Shown here one piece after another: positions 1 through 8,653 of a stretch of DNA of 64,000 nucleotides. Under the pieces are notes generated by a model that saw only the letters and a list, made by a program, of their open reading frames with translations, had not been told where the DNA came from and did not search any database. The stretch is from an uncultured Polaribacter sp. GTDB taxonomy: Bacteria > Bacteroidota > Bacteroidia > Flavobacteriales > Flavobacteriaceae. Both the position numbers and the translations under genes were made by a program. Position 1 is the first letter of the stretch. Each line of letters begins with the position of its first letter. Location of the stretch: positions 118,022 to 182,021 of the forward strand of contig NZ_CANMVP010000006.1 in assembly GCF_947501385.1 (NCBI RefSeq). Direction: 5' to 3'.

Positions 1-7
1 GATCAAA

Positions 8-1084
8 TTATAATTTATAAATGTTTAAAAGTTGCTTTAAAAAATAGGATCTAGAATATTTACTTGTAACTTTTTTGTGGTGTCGAATACCGAATGAAGT
101 TCTTAATAATTCTGAGTTTGCTAAAATATCTAATTTTAATGAAAGCTCGATATTATTTTCAGGTGCTACGACGTACCCTGAAATTCCATTTTCTACTACC
201 TTAGAGCATTCACCAACATTGGTAACAATTACGGGTAGTTTTGCCAGACCATATTCTAAAAGAGAAATCGGCAAGCCCTCAGATTTTGAAGACAATACTC
301 CTATATCTGCCTGATTTAGAATATTTTTTATATCTAAGCAGGCACCATAGATAAACACACTTTTTTCTAACCCTTTATTTTTTATCAGTTTGATAATTTT
401 TTCGTAATATAAATTATTATTTATTGAACCTATTAAATGTAAAGTCCAATTTTTATTTTTATTATAAAATTTTTCATAAGCATGTAATAAATTCTCATGA
501 TCTTTTTGCGCTCTAAAAGCTGCTACATGCACTATTTTTTTACTCTCCTCCTTTTTTAAAAATGTAATTTTATCAAAATTATTAAATGTTGCAAAATTAT
601 TTAAAAATAGTACTCTTTTACATTTCAAGTTATCTAGAGACCATTTTTTTAAGTTTTCGTTAACCGATAGAATTGCATAAAAATATTTGGAAATAAATTT
701 TATTGGAAATAGTGATCTTTTGGATAAGTCTTGCGTAATGCCATAATGGTCGTGCCAAATAATATAAAGATTATTATAAAATATTTTTAAACAGAAAGCC
801 GTAAAATATGACGATGAGTGGGCATGAATAATTGATATATTATTTTTTATTACGTAGTTCTTTAATTTTATGATAGCTTTATAATCTAAAATTTTATTTT
901 TTTTTAGATAGATATATCCTACATCAGCATTTAAATTTGTAATCAAATTCCCTTCAGCTCTTGTGGTACATAGATGCGAATTAATAGATTCTTTTGATAA
1001 AGCATTCGCAATATTTACTGCTAAAACCTCTGCACCACCAGTATTTAAAGAATCTATAATTTGTAAAACTCCTAATTTAATCAT
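8..1084 (-). CDS. Glycosyltransferase family 4
   Basis: 358-residue GT-B glycosyltransferase that probably adds one sugar to the surface polysaccharide at the cytoplasmic face of the inner membrane. The N-terminus has the usual glycine-rich acceptor loop (SLNTGGAEVLAVN, about residue 12). The C-terminal half has the EX7E nucleotide-sugar motif in SEGLPISLLE (about 268-277), followed by PVIVTNVGE. It overlaps the upstream transferase gene by 4 bp (ATGA type), so the two are translationally coupled. It is the last gene of the locus visible here; the polysaccharide operon may continue beyond the left edge. Donor and acceptor sugars cannot be read from the sequence. Confidence 0.88.
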   Translation of the reverse strand: MIKLGVLQIIDSLNTGGAEVLAVNIANALSKESINSHLCTTRAEGNLITNLNADVGYIYLKKNKILDYKAIIKLKNYVIKNNISIIHAHSSSYFTAFCLKIFYNNLYIIWHDHYGITQDLSKRSLFPIKFISKYFYAILSVNENLKKWSLDNLKCKRVLFLNNFATFNNFDKITFLKKEESKKIVHVAAFRAQKDHENLLHAYEKFYNKNKNWTLHLIGSINNNLYYEKIIKLIKNKGLEKSVFIYGACLDIKNILNQADIGVLSSKSEGLPISLLEYGLAKLPVIVTNVGECSKVVENGISGYVVAPENNIELSLKLDILANSELLRTSFGIRHHKKVTSKYSRSYFLKQLLNIYKL

Positions 1085-2205
1085 TCCTTTAAAAGTTTTT
1101 GTATTTCTTTTTCAAATTTATCTAAAGTAAATTTTTGAGACCAATTTTGTGCTTTTAATACCTTTTGTTGATAAGAGGATTCATTTTCTAAGTTGGCAAC
1201 AATAAGGTCTGAAAGTTCTATTTCATCAATATTTACATCTACGATTTCACCTCTATTGCCATTATCTAACATATAACTTATACAAGAAACATTTGAGGAT
1301 ATTGGTAAACATCTCCAAAACATTGCCTCTGCCACTACTTTTGGCCAACCTTCAGATTGTGAATTAAAAATTAAAAAATGAGCTTTTTGAAATGCTTGTT
1401 TTACAATTTCTTTTGGTTGATTGTCATGTAAAAAAATAATGCTATTTAAATTTTTACTTTTTATATATTCTTTGATAACGGTAAATTCAACGCCATTTCC
1501 ATACATATCTAAGCGAACATTATAATTTTTATTTTTTAAAATTTCAACAACTTTTACACTCATCATGGGTCTTTTTCCTTGAGAAAAAGTACCAACAAAT
1601 ATAAATCTAATAGTAGATAAAAAGTTTTTTTTCGGTATTTTAATAATCTCTTTTTCAAAATACGAAGCTGTAAAAAAAGGGAGTATATTTTTAGATTGAT
1701 TTTCCCATTTTCCATACACCAAAACTTTACAATTTCGAGTTAATAAAGAATTAGAAAGGATCCATTTCTGCAATTTATAAGTAAAAGGTTGCTTGCTTTT
1801 TGGATCCCAATTACCTGCGTATTTAACTGTTTTTTTTTTGAATGGAAAAAAAATTTGTACGAAACACCCAAGCAACCCTATATTTCCTGGGCATCTTAAA
1901 TGTATATGATCTGATTTTTTAGCAACTAAAAATATTTTTTTTAAAATAGTTGGAACCACCAATATAGTATTTAATATATTCTTTATAGAAATTATATTGA
2001 AATTTGTAATATCAATAATTTCAATATTTTCGTGTAAATAGTGGGTTTCAATTTTAGAGATACTTCCGTCAGAAATAGGACATAGTATGATAATCTTTTC
2101 TATAGACTTCGCCCATAAATTCATTTCTCGAACATAAGGTTCGTATGCATAAATTTTACCTCCTTTTAATTTATGAACAGCATGCGTTACAATTCCAAAT
2201 ATCAT
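1081..2205 (-). CDS. Glycosyltransferase family 4
   Basis: 374-residue GT-B transferase. The C-terminal donor domain shows the EX7E motif in SEGWPKVVAEAM, preceded by a typical FLIFNSQ strand. The N-terminal half is divergent, as expected for the acceptor side, and contains HLRCPGNIGLLG. The start ATG overlaps the preceding gene (2202-3206) by 4 bp and the end overlaps the next gene, so it sits in the middle of a coupled glycosyltransferase series. It is likely a cytoplasmic or membrane-peripheral enzyme assembling the repeat unit. Its sugar specificity is unknown. Confidence 0.87.
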   Translation of the reverse strand: MIFGIVTHAVHKLKGGKIYAYEPYVREMNLWAKSIEKIIILCPISDGSISKIETHYLHENIEIIDITNFNIISIKNILNTILVVPTILKKIFLVAKKSDHIHLRCPGNIGLLGCFVQIFFPFKKKTVKYAGNWDPKSKQPFTYKLQKWILSNSLLTRNCKVLVYGKWENQSKNILPFFTASYFEKEIIKIPKKNFLSTIRFIFVGTFSQGKRPMMSVKVVEILKNKNYNVRLDMYGNGVEFTVIKEYIKSKNLNSIIFLHDNQPKEIVKQAFQKAHFLIFNSQSEGWPKVVAEAMFWRCLPISSNVSCISYMLDNGNRGEIVDVNIDEIELSDLIVANLENESSYQQKVLKAQNWSQKFTLDKFEKEIQKLLKE

Positions 2206-3206
2206 CTTTTTATATTTGGTTTATGAAAAATTAAACTTATTAAACCATAAAATCTTCCACAAGCTTCTGTTAAAGCCTCTAGCTTTTTTTTAGAATTAAA
2301 GACATTAGAAAATCTAATTATCATTAAAAGAATTGCTATAGAATTCCACTTGAATCTTGCTTTTAAGGATGGTTTATTATATTTTATTCTCCAAACGTAC
2401 CAACCATTTCTAATAACCATTTTGCCATAGTTATAATGGTTTGGTCTGCCTTCTGGTGAATGATTATGTTCTAATAAAACATTTGTAGCCAAGACGTTTT
2501 TTCCAAATTTGAGTGATCTTAAAGAAAAATCAGCATCTTCGTACAAACCATATCCTTCAAAAAAAGAGGAAAATTTTATGTGGTCGACCACAATTTTTCT
2601 AAAACTCATAGACATTCCAATCAGTAAGTCTACTTCATAAATATTTCCAGTTAATGGATATCCACATGACAAACCATTCGAAAATTCTGGCATAATACCC
2701 GGAAGTTTTTTACTTCCGATACCAAGATAATTTCTCAGAATATGTCTCTGCCCTAATTTACAATGATAACCGTCTATTGTTATGTATTTTTTAGAATTAT
2801 AATTGCCTTCTATTTTAGAATTCAGCTTCCATTTGTTTTCATTAATGGCTAAACCACCAACACCTGTAATTTTCTGATTGGAAATAAAAATTTCTTTAAG
2901 ATTAAAAAAATAATTATCATTTAAAACTGTATCATCATCTAAAAAACAAACAATATCTGTATCTGATAATACCTTTGAAATTCCATAGTTACGTTGTCTA
3001 GTTAAACCTCTATCCTGTTTTAAAACTTTGTAATAAATTAAGTTTTTAAAAAAATTATTCTCTAATATATCTTTTGTTTTATTATTTGAAGAGCCGTCTA
3101 CAATAATAATTTCATTGGGATATAAGGTTTGGCATTCAACAGTTTTTAGCAAATTGAGTAAAGCCTTTGGGCGCATGTATGTACAAACAATTAAGCTAAA
3201 ATTCAT
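2202..3206 (-). CDS. Glycosyltransferase family 2 (GT-A)
   Basis: 334-residue GT-A fold transferase. The N-terminus reads FSLIVCTYMRPKALL, the classic family-2 first strand, followed by EIIIVDGSS. The metal/nucleotide motif is the acidic triplet in VCFLDDDTVLN (about residues 90-100). ADFSLR near residue 225 fits the catalytic-base region. The C-terminal 80 residues, after HNHSPEGRPN, are basic and may lie on the membrane. It overlaps the downstream gene by 4 bp and is 55 bp from the upstream methyltransferase gene. It is probably an inverting transferase of the polysaccharide repeat; donor unknown. Confidence 0.9.
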   Translation of the reverse strand: MNFSLIVCTYMRPKALLNLLKTVECQTLYPNEIIIVDGSSNNKTKDILENNFFKNLIYYKVLKQDRGLTRQRNYGISKVLSDTDIVCFLDDDTVLNDNYFFNLKEIFISNQKITGVGGLAINENKWKLNSKIEGNYNSKKYITIDGYHCKLGQRHILRNYLGIGSKKLPGIMPEFSNGLSCGYPLTGNIYEVDLLIGMSMSFRKIVVDHIKFSSFFEGYGLYEDADFSLRSLKFGKNVLATNVLLEHNHSPEGRPNHYNYGKMVIRNGWYVWRIKYNKPSLKARFKWNSIAILLMIIRFSNVFNSKKKLEALTEACGRFYGLISLIFHKPNIKR

Positions 3207-3261
3207 TTATAGTTACTTATAGCAAGAAAATTTATTAAAAAGTCTAATAACAATTAGTTTA

Positions 3262-4074
3262 TTAATTATTAAAAAAAGTTTCAATAACAGGTCCGGCGTA
3301 TGTTATTATTTCAGTTTGGTTTATTTTAACTGTTTTATAAGGATAGTTTATTTTTTTAAATAATTTCTCTAATTTTAAATAAGTAGGTTGTCCTTCAATA
3401 ATATGATATGAAGCAATTGCAAAATTTGGTTTGAATTTTTTTATAATATGAATAGCTCCTTGAATTGCTTCAACTTCAGCCCCCTCAATATCCATTTTTA
3501 TAAAATTTAATTTATTTAAATTATTTTTTTCTACCCAAGTATCTAATGTTATTGTCTCTTTGAGTACTGTTTTTGAATTTTCTCCTTTATAGAATATTGA
3601 AGAAGCTACACTAGAATCTTCATGGAATTTAATTTTGGAAACTTCATTCCAAATTAAACTATTATCTATAATAATTGAATCCTTATATTTAGGGTTTAAG
3701 TTCAAGTTATTTTTAATATTAGTTACATTATTGCTATCAGGTTCTATTGAATATACAATTCCATTTTTTAAAATACTTGCAAAGTATAATGATATAATTC
3801 CAGAATTTGCCCCAATATCTAGTATTACATCATCCTTTTTTGGGGTGTATAATTTGGTATAGATTTCAAAGTCTTTGTAAACTGTATATAACGGAGTATT
3901 AGTTTCAATTGATTTTTTATTATGTTTAAATATAAAAGTTTTATTTTTTTTGTTTCTTTTAAATCTAATCTTATTGGAGGTTATTAAATTATAATAATAT
4001 AATTTAATAACCTCTTTAATTTCGCCATTAGGTAAAATACTCGAAAGGAACCGTTTTATTTTTTTCTTATTCAT
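3262..4074 (-). CDS. FkbM-family SAM-dependent methyltransferase
   Basis: 270 residues. A Rossmann SAM-binding motif is clear (VILDIGANSGIISLYF, about 100-115), followed by SIEPDSNN (motif II) and the FkbM hallmark FIKMDIEGAEVEAIQGA (about 192-208). FkbM enzymes O-methylate sugars or polyketides, so here it probably methylates a hydroxyl of the polysaccharide. In ABC-exported glycans, terminal methylation can cap the chain. That it caps this chain is only an inference, although the locus does carry an ABC exporter. It starts 2 bp after the stop of the preceding transferase gene (4077-5222). Confidence 0.88.
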   Translation of the reverse strand: MNKKKIKRFLSSILPNGEIKEVIKLYYYNLITSNKIRFKRNKKNKTFIFKHNKKSIETNTPLYTVYKDFEIYTKLYTPKKDDVILDIGANSGIISLYFASILKNGIVYSIEPDSNNVTNIKNNLNLNPKYKDSIIIDNSLIWNEVSKIKFHEDSSVASSIFYKGENSKTVLKETITLDTWVEKNNLNKLNFIKMDIEGAEVEAIQGAIHIIKKFKPNFAIASYHIIEGQPTYLKLEKLFKKINYPYKTVKINQTEIITYAGPVIETFFNN

Positions 4075-4076
4075 AA

Positions 4077-5222
4077 TTAATAGCTCTTACAAACTTTCTC
4101 GTAATAATTTACGTTTAAAGTTATTATTTTCTCAATATTAAAAAAATTTATAATTCTATCTCTTGCATTTTTACCCATAAATTTTGTATTTCCCTTATTG
4201 TTTAAAAGTACAAGAATTTTACTTTTAAAGTCTACTATATTATTTGGGTCTATAGTATAACCTGTTTCTCCATCAATCATCAACTCATTTGCCCATCCAA
4301 TATTTGAAGTTATTATTTTTTTCTCCATTGCCATAGCTTCTAACCAGGTCATTGGGAAAGCTTCTGCAAAACTTGGTAATAATATTATTTCTGCTTGCTG
4401 AATTTCAATGATTAAATCTTCTTGAAAAAGTGAATTTACGTATACAAATTTATTTAACGCTTTCTTAGAAAGTGAATTTTTAAATAACTCTAATGTAGAT
4501 TCTTGTGTTAAAGAATCTAAACTATCATTTCCTATAATCTTTAAGGTAACAGCTGTGTCTATTTCAACAATTTTATTAAAAACAGCTGCAATTTGTAATA
4601 CCCCTTTTTTTCTAATTACTGTTCCAAAATATAAAAGCGATTTAGGTATTATCTTTTTATGATTGGGCTTGAAGAAAGCTACGTCAATAGCATTATAGAT
4701 CGTATCAATAGGATTATTTATATTGAACAGTTCTTTTGTTTTACTTCCTACAAAATTACTTACACCAATCAGTTTTGTAGCTCCTAAAAGTGCTCTTTTT
4801 TCAAAAAATTTATTTTTAAATTTCACTTTTCTGCCTTCTAAATGACAAAAATAAGTATCAGATCCGTGAAGCCTCAAAATAAGTGGACATTTGAATTTCA
4901 TAAAAGCGGTGAATCCTGTCCATTCTGGCGCTTCTAAAATCTGAATATTTTCTTTATCTACAATAGCATTCACATAATCATTAAAATATTTTCTATTGCT
5001 AAACCAAGTAAATAATGGCATTGTTTTCTTTTTAATAAAATAAATAGTTATACCGTTTTCTATTATTATTATGTTTTTTTTTTGGCTATAAATAAATATG
5101 GTAACAGTATTTCCTAGTTTCACCAACTCTTTAGACAGACCCTTTGTAAAGGTACCAATACCGCCAATTCTTCCTGCAAAATGCGTACTAGGATATTCTG
5201 GTGTAATAAAACCTATGTGCAT
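4077..5222 (-). CDS. Glycosyltransferase family 4
   Basis: 381-residue GT-B enzyme. The acceptor-side loop is GGIGTFTKGLSKEL (about 24-37) and RLHGSDTY lies near residue 118. The donor domain has KGVLQIAAVF and the EX7E motif in AEAFPMTWLEAM (about 288-299), then NIGWANELMIDGETGY. These features match retaining GT4 enzymes. It overlaps the upstream gene by 10 bp. It probably transfers one residue of the surface glycan at the cytoplasmic side. The sugar is unknown. Confidence 0.9.
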   Translation of the reverse strand: MHIGFITPEYPSTHFAGRIGGIGTFTKGLSKELVKLGNTVTIFIYSQKKNIIIIENGITIYFIKKKTMPLFTWFSNRKYFNDYVNAIVDKENIQILEAPEWTGFTAFMKFKCPLILRLHGSDTYFCHLEGRKVKFKNKFFEKRALLGATKLIGVSNFVGSKTKELFNINNPIDTIYNAIDVAFFKPNHKKIIPKSLLYFGTVIRKKGVLQIAAVFNKIVEIDTAVTLKIIGNDSLDSLTQESTLELFKNSLSKKALNKFVYVNSLFQEDLIIEIQQAEIILLPSFAEAFPMTWLEAMAMEKKIITSNIGWANELMIDGETGYTIDPNNIVDFKSKILVLLNNKGNTKFMGKNARDRIINFFNIEKIITLNVNYYEKVCKSY

Positions 5223-6598
5223 ACTAACTTATTTATTTCTAACCATATTCTTTGCGAAGCTTTATCTTGAGGGAATTCTACAATTTTATTGTACCATTCT
5301 TTTGTGGACTCTAAATGAATAGTATTATTTAAAACTTGTAAAATAATGTTTTGCATCTCTTCAGAAGAATTAATCCATAATACTGCATTTGTATTTGGCA
5401 TAGATTTAAAATGAATATATTTATAAATTTTTTTAATACTCCAATCTTCACTAGATTTTTTGATGGTATTATAATTTAAAAAAGCACAAGGTTTATTCTG
5501 TGATACAAAATCAAAAACCATAGAAGAGCCCACGTTAATAACCATTTCTGTATGGTGTACAGTGTTTGCCAATAGTGTTAAATCTTCAGGTAAAGGCATC
5601 ACTCTATTCCAACCATTTCCTAAATTCTTCCATTTTGGATCTATCAATACAATTTCATTCTTGTATTTTTTATAAACATCGATGTGTCTATTAGAAAAAT
5701 CTACTGGGCATTTTCTATAAATAATACCAATATTTTCTCCTTTCTCATTAAGCCTCCTTACCGTTTTAGCTAAATCCTCTAAATAATACTGATCATTTGG
5801 TGATGTTGTGATGTCATCTCCTGAAAAACAGATATATTTTTTTTTAATATCTAAATTGTGTTCTTTAAAAAATAAAAATTTTGTTTTAAAAACTGTATTG
5901 TAATGGCATTCAAATTGGGGAGTTCCAGTAACTTTAATTTGATTTTCTTTAACTGATGGGTAATATTTTAATAATTCTGACTTCATAAAATTACTCCAAA
6001 CAAAATAAAAATCGCTACTAACAACTAATGTACCTTTTGGTAAATTATCCCAAGAAAAAATAAAGGTTACCGTAGGAATACCTAAGTCTTGTGCAGCTAG
6101 CAAAGGTGCAACAGCTGTTAATGGTCTTTGATTTGTTAAAAATATAATAACTGGCTTCTCCTTTTGTAATGTTTGTTTCGATTTTAAATAATATTTAGAA
6201 TTTCTTTCTAGTTGATGTAATTTTTTCTTAATTTTTATTATTCCTTTTGAAGAATTATAAAAAAAAACTAAAAAACTTACAAATATGGTTTTTATTATTT
6301 CCTTGGAATTTTTATAATTTTTAGATGATAAATATGAAAGAAACACATCATTTTTAAAATTTCTAACATTCTGTTTTAACTCTATAATTATTTTTGCTCT
6401 TTTATAGAGGTCAGAAATTGATCTAGGCTTACCTAACTCTAAATTTATTTCTTTGTACCCGAGGTTTGAAATAGGAAAATTAGTATTATTCCAAAAGGTA
6501 ATATCAAAATTTTGATGAATGCCTTCTTCATAGAATTTACCAAAAGCAAAATTTCTTAATCCAACTCCATCTGGCAATAAAATAAAAGCCTTTTTCAT
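5213..6598 (-). CDS. GT-B-like transferase, glycerophosphotransferase-like
   Basis: 461 residues from the ATG at 6598; a GTG nine bases upstream would overlap wecB and is less likely. No family is assigned with certainty. The C-terminal half contains MVINVGSSMVFDFVSQNKP, which resembles the donor-site signature of CDP-glycerol glycerophosphotransferase and related GT-B enzymes. The middle has PTVTFIFSWDNLPKG and VTGTPQFE, typical of the domain boundary in such proteins. It lies between wecB and GT4 genes. It may transfer a glycerol-phosphate, a ManNAc-derived sugar or the nonulosonic acid. It is a candidate for the missing sialyltransferase role but is not identified as one by sequence. Confidence 0.65.
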   Translation of the reverse strand: MKKAFILLPDGVGLRNFAFGKFYEEGIHQNFDITFWNNTNFPISNLGYKEINLELGKPRSISDLYKRAKIIIELKQNVRNFKNDVFLSYLSSKNYKNSKEIIKTIFVSFLVFFYNSSKGIIKIKKKLHQLERNSKYYLKSKQTLQKEKPVIIFLTNQRPLTAVAPLLAAQDLGIPTVTFIFSWDNLPKGTLVVSSDFYFVWSNFMKSELLKYYPSVKENQIKVTGTPQFECHYNTVFKTKFLFFKEHNLDIKKKYICFSGDDITTSPNDQYYLEDLAKTVRRLNEKGENIGIIYRKCPVDFSNRHIDVYKKYKNEIVLIDPKWKNLGNGWNRVMPLPEDLTLLANTVHHTEMVINVGSSMVFDFVSQNKPCAFLNYNTIKKSSEDWSIKKIYKYIHFKSMPNTNAVLWINSSEEMQNIILQVLNNTIHLESTKEWYNKIVEFPQDKASQRIWLEINKLVCT

Positions 6599-6599
6599 T

Positions 6600-7709
6600 T
6601 TATTCACTTTTTATAATACTTACAATTTTCTCTGATGCTGTTCCATCTCCATAAGGATTCGAATTTCCTATCATTTCATGATATTTATTTATATTGTCTA
6701 ATAGTAGAGAGGCTTCTAAAATAATATTTTCTTTTTTTGTTCCTACCAATTTCACAACTCCCTTATCTACTGCCTCTTGTCTTTCTGTGACTTCTCTAGT
6801 TACCAAAACGGGCTTTTTTAGAGATGGTGCTTCTTCTTGCACTCCACCACTATCTGTTATGATTAAATAAGATCGATTCAATAACCATATAAATACTTCA
6901 TAATCTAATGGGTTTATTAATAAAATATTAGGAATACCTGCTAAAGTTTTATAAACCATTTTTTGAACATTTGGGTTTAGATGCACGGGATATACAATCT
7001 GTACATCGTCTCTACACGCTAATTCTTTTAGAGCTGTACAAAATTCATAAAATTTATCACCAAAATTTTCTCTTCTATGACCAGTAACAACAATTAATTT
7101 TTTATTGCTATCTATATAAGAACTTATTTTTTTAATATCTTTTCTATTTATATTTATATGTTTCATTCCCCAGAATAATGCGTCTATAACCGTATTTCCT
7201 GTTATAAATACTGTACTAGCAACTACACCTTCATTTAATAAATTTTGGGCAGATTCTTTTGTTGGTGCAAAATGTAAGTCTGCTAATCTACCTGTTATTT
7301 GTCTATTTACTTCTTCTGGAAAAGGCGCCCGCTTATTATAAGTTCTCAAACCAGCTTCTATATGGCCTATTTTAACACTTCTATGGAATGACGCTAAAGC
7401 GACCATGCTGCTTGTAGAAGTATCTCCGTGAACTAATACTAAATCTGGTTCAAACTCTAATAATACTTTGTCTATAGCAACTAATATTCTTGCGCTCAAC
7501 TCATTTAAACTTTGATTCTTTTTCATCAAATTTAAATCATAATCTGGTATAATTTTAAAAAAATCTAAAACCTGATCTAACATTTTCCTATGCTGAGCAG
7601 TTACACAAACTTTGGTGTTCAATTCTCTATTTTTAAGTAGTGATTTAACCAAAGGAGCCATTTTAATAGCCTCTGGTCTCGTACCAAAAACAATTAATAT
7701 TTTCTTCAT
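6600..7709 (-). CDS. wecB: UDP-N-acetylglucosamine 2-epimerase, non-hydrolysing
   Basis: 369 residues, the usual WecB length. It interconverts UDP-GlcNAc and UDP-ManNAc in the cytoplasm. Diagnostic segments are FGTRPEAIKMAPLV at the N-terminus, VHGDTSTSSMVALASF, HIEAGLRT, PEEVNRQITGRLADLHFAPT, TGHRRENFG and the donor-site TDSGGVQEEAPSLKKPVLV. It is the first gene after a 245-bp gap that separates it from neuA, so it may have its own promoter. Its product UDP-ManNAc can be oxidised to UDP-ManNAcA, but no WecC-type dehydrogenase is seen here, so that enzyme would have to be elsewhere. Confidence 0.95.
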   Translation of the reverse strand: MKKILIVFGTRPEAIKMAPLVKSLLKNRELNTKVCVTAQHRKMLDQVLDFFKIIPDYDLNLMKKNQSLNELSARILVAIDKVLLEFEPDLVLVHGDTSTSSMVALASFHRSVKIGHIEAGLRTYNKRAPFPEEVNRQITGRLADLHFAPTKESAQNLLNEGVVASTVFITGNTVIDALFWGMKHININRKDIKKISSYIDSNKKLIVVTGHRRENFGDKFYEFCTALKELACRDDVQIVYPVHLNPNVQKMVYKTLAGIPNILLINPLDYEVFIWLLNRSYLIITDSGGVQEEAPSLKKPVLVTREVTERQEAVDKGVVKLVGTKKENIILEASLLLDNINKYHEMIGNSNPYGDGTASEKIVSIIKSE

Positions 7710-7954
7710 ACATTACCAATTTTGTCTTTAGTATATATTTTTTTGCATTTTTAACAGATTCTCTTATATAAATATTTTAGATTCTAAAAGAACGTTGCAT
7801 TACAACACATGTTAAAACTAATAAATAATCTTCAGTTTATATCTACAAACTAATAAACAAAGAAAATGTTATTTTTTAATAGATGAGAAAACCTTTATTT
7901 TGTTACTTTTATCTATTACCGACTAAACAAGTTTAGGAGCATTCTCTTTTACAT

Positions 7955-8653
7955 CTAATTAAATGATTTCAATATTATTTTTTCTGCTTTTTTCCAATCC
8001 TTTAAGGTGTCAATATTAACATGGTTTATTTTTGGGGATTCTATATGAGAAATACTTTGTCCAAATAATGATTTTTGTTTCATTAAAACAGATGCTTTAG
8101 TTATGTAAATACTACCATCTCTATGAAATACTTTTGGTAGATCTTGCCTTCTAGAAATAACTTCTTTTTCTCCAGTTACAATTTGTAAAGTTTTGTCTTC
8201 CTTTTCTTCAAACACCCAGTGTGGATTGTATTCATGAGGAACCTCTCGAGTGGAAAATAAGGAATCTGTGCCTTTATCCATAAAAATTTCTATAGCTTTA
8301 TTTAAAAATGCTACTGTTCTAAACGGACTTGTTGTTTGTAACAGACAAACAGCGTCAAAAAAAATATTTTTTTGCTTATAAAACTCTAAAGCATGAATAA
8401 TTACAGGTAATGTTGGTGAAGAGTCTAAAGCTAAGTGATCAGGTCTTTTAAAAGGAACCTCAATTCCAATACTTTTGGCAACTTCAATAATTTCATCATC
8501 CTCAGAACTTACAATCAACTTACTTATATATTTACTTTTTAAAGCAACTTCAGATGTATATTGTAATAAAGGCTTGCCTCCTAATAATTTAATATTTTTG
8601 CGAGGAACTCCTTTAGAACCTCCTCTTGCAGGTATAATTCCTAAAATCGTCAT
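7955..8653 (-). CDS. neuA: Acylneuraminate cytidylyltransferase (CMP-sialic/nonulosonic acid synthetase)
   Basis: 232 residues. It activates a nonulosonic acid with CTP to give CMP-sugar, the donor for sialylation. The N-terminal signature is IIPARGGSKGVPRKNIKLLG (residues 5-24), followed by LLQYT and the CTP-site LLQTTSPFR (about 104-112). It shares a TAATG overlap with neuC and ends the neuB-neuC-neuA run. Whether the sugar is N-acetylneuraminate or legionaminate-like cannot be decided from this protein. Legionaminate needs extra UDP-sugar dehydratase, aminotransferase and acetyltransferase genes, none of which is visible in the window. Confidence 0.93.
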   Translation of the reverse strand: MTILGIIPARGGSKGVPRKNIKLLGGKPLLQYTSEVALKSKYISKLIVSSEDDEIIEVAKSIGIEVPFKRPDHLALDSSPTLPVIIHALEFYKQKNIFFDAVCLLQTTSPFRTVAFLNKAIEIFMDKGTDSLFSTREVPHEYNPHWVFEEKEDKTLQIVTGEKEVISRRQDLPKVFHRDGSIYITKASVLMKQKSLFGQSISHIESPKINHVNIDTLKDWKKAEKIILKSFN

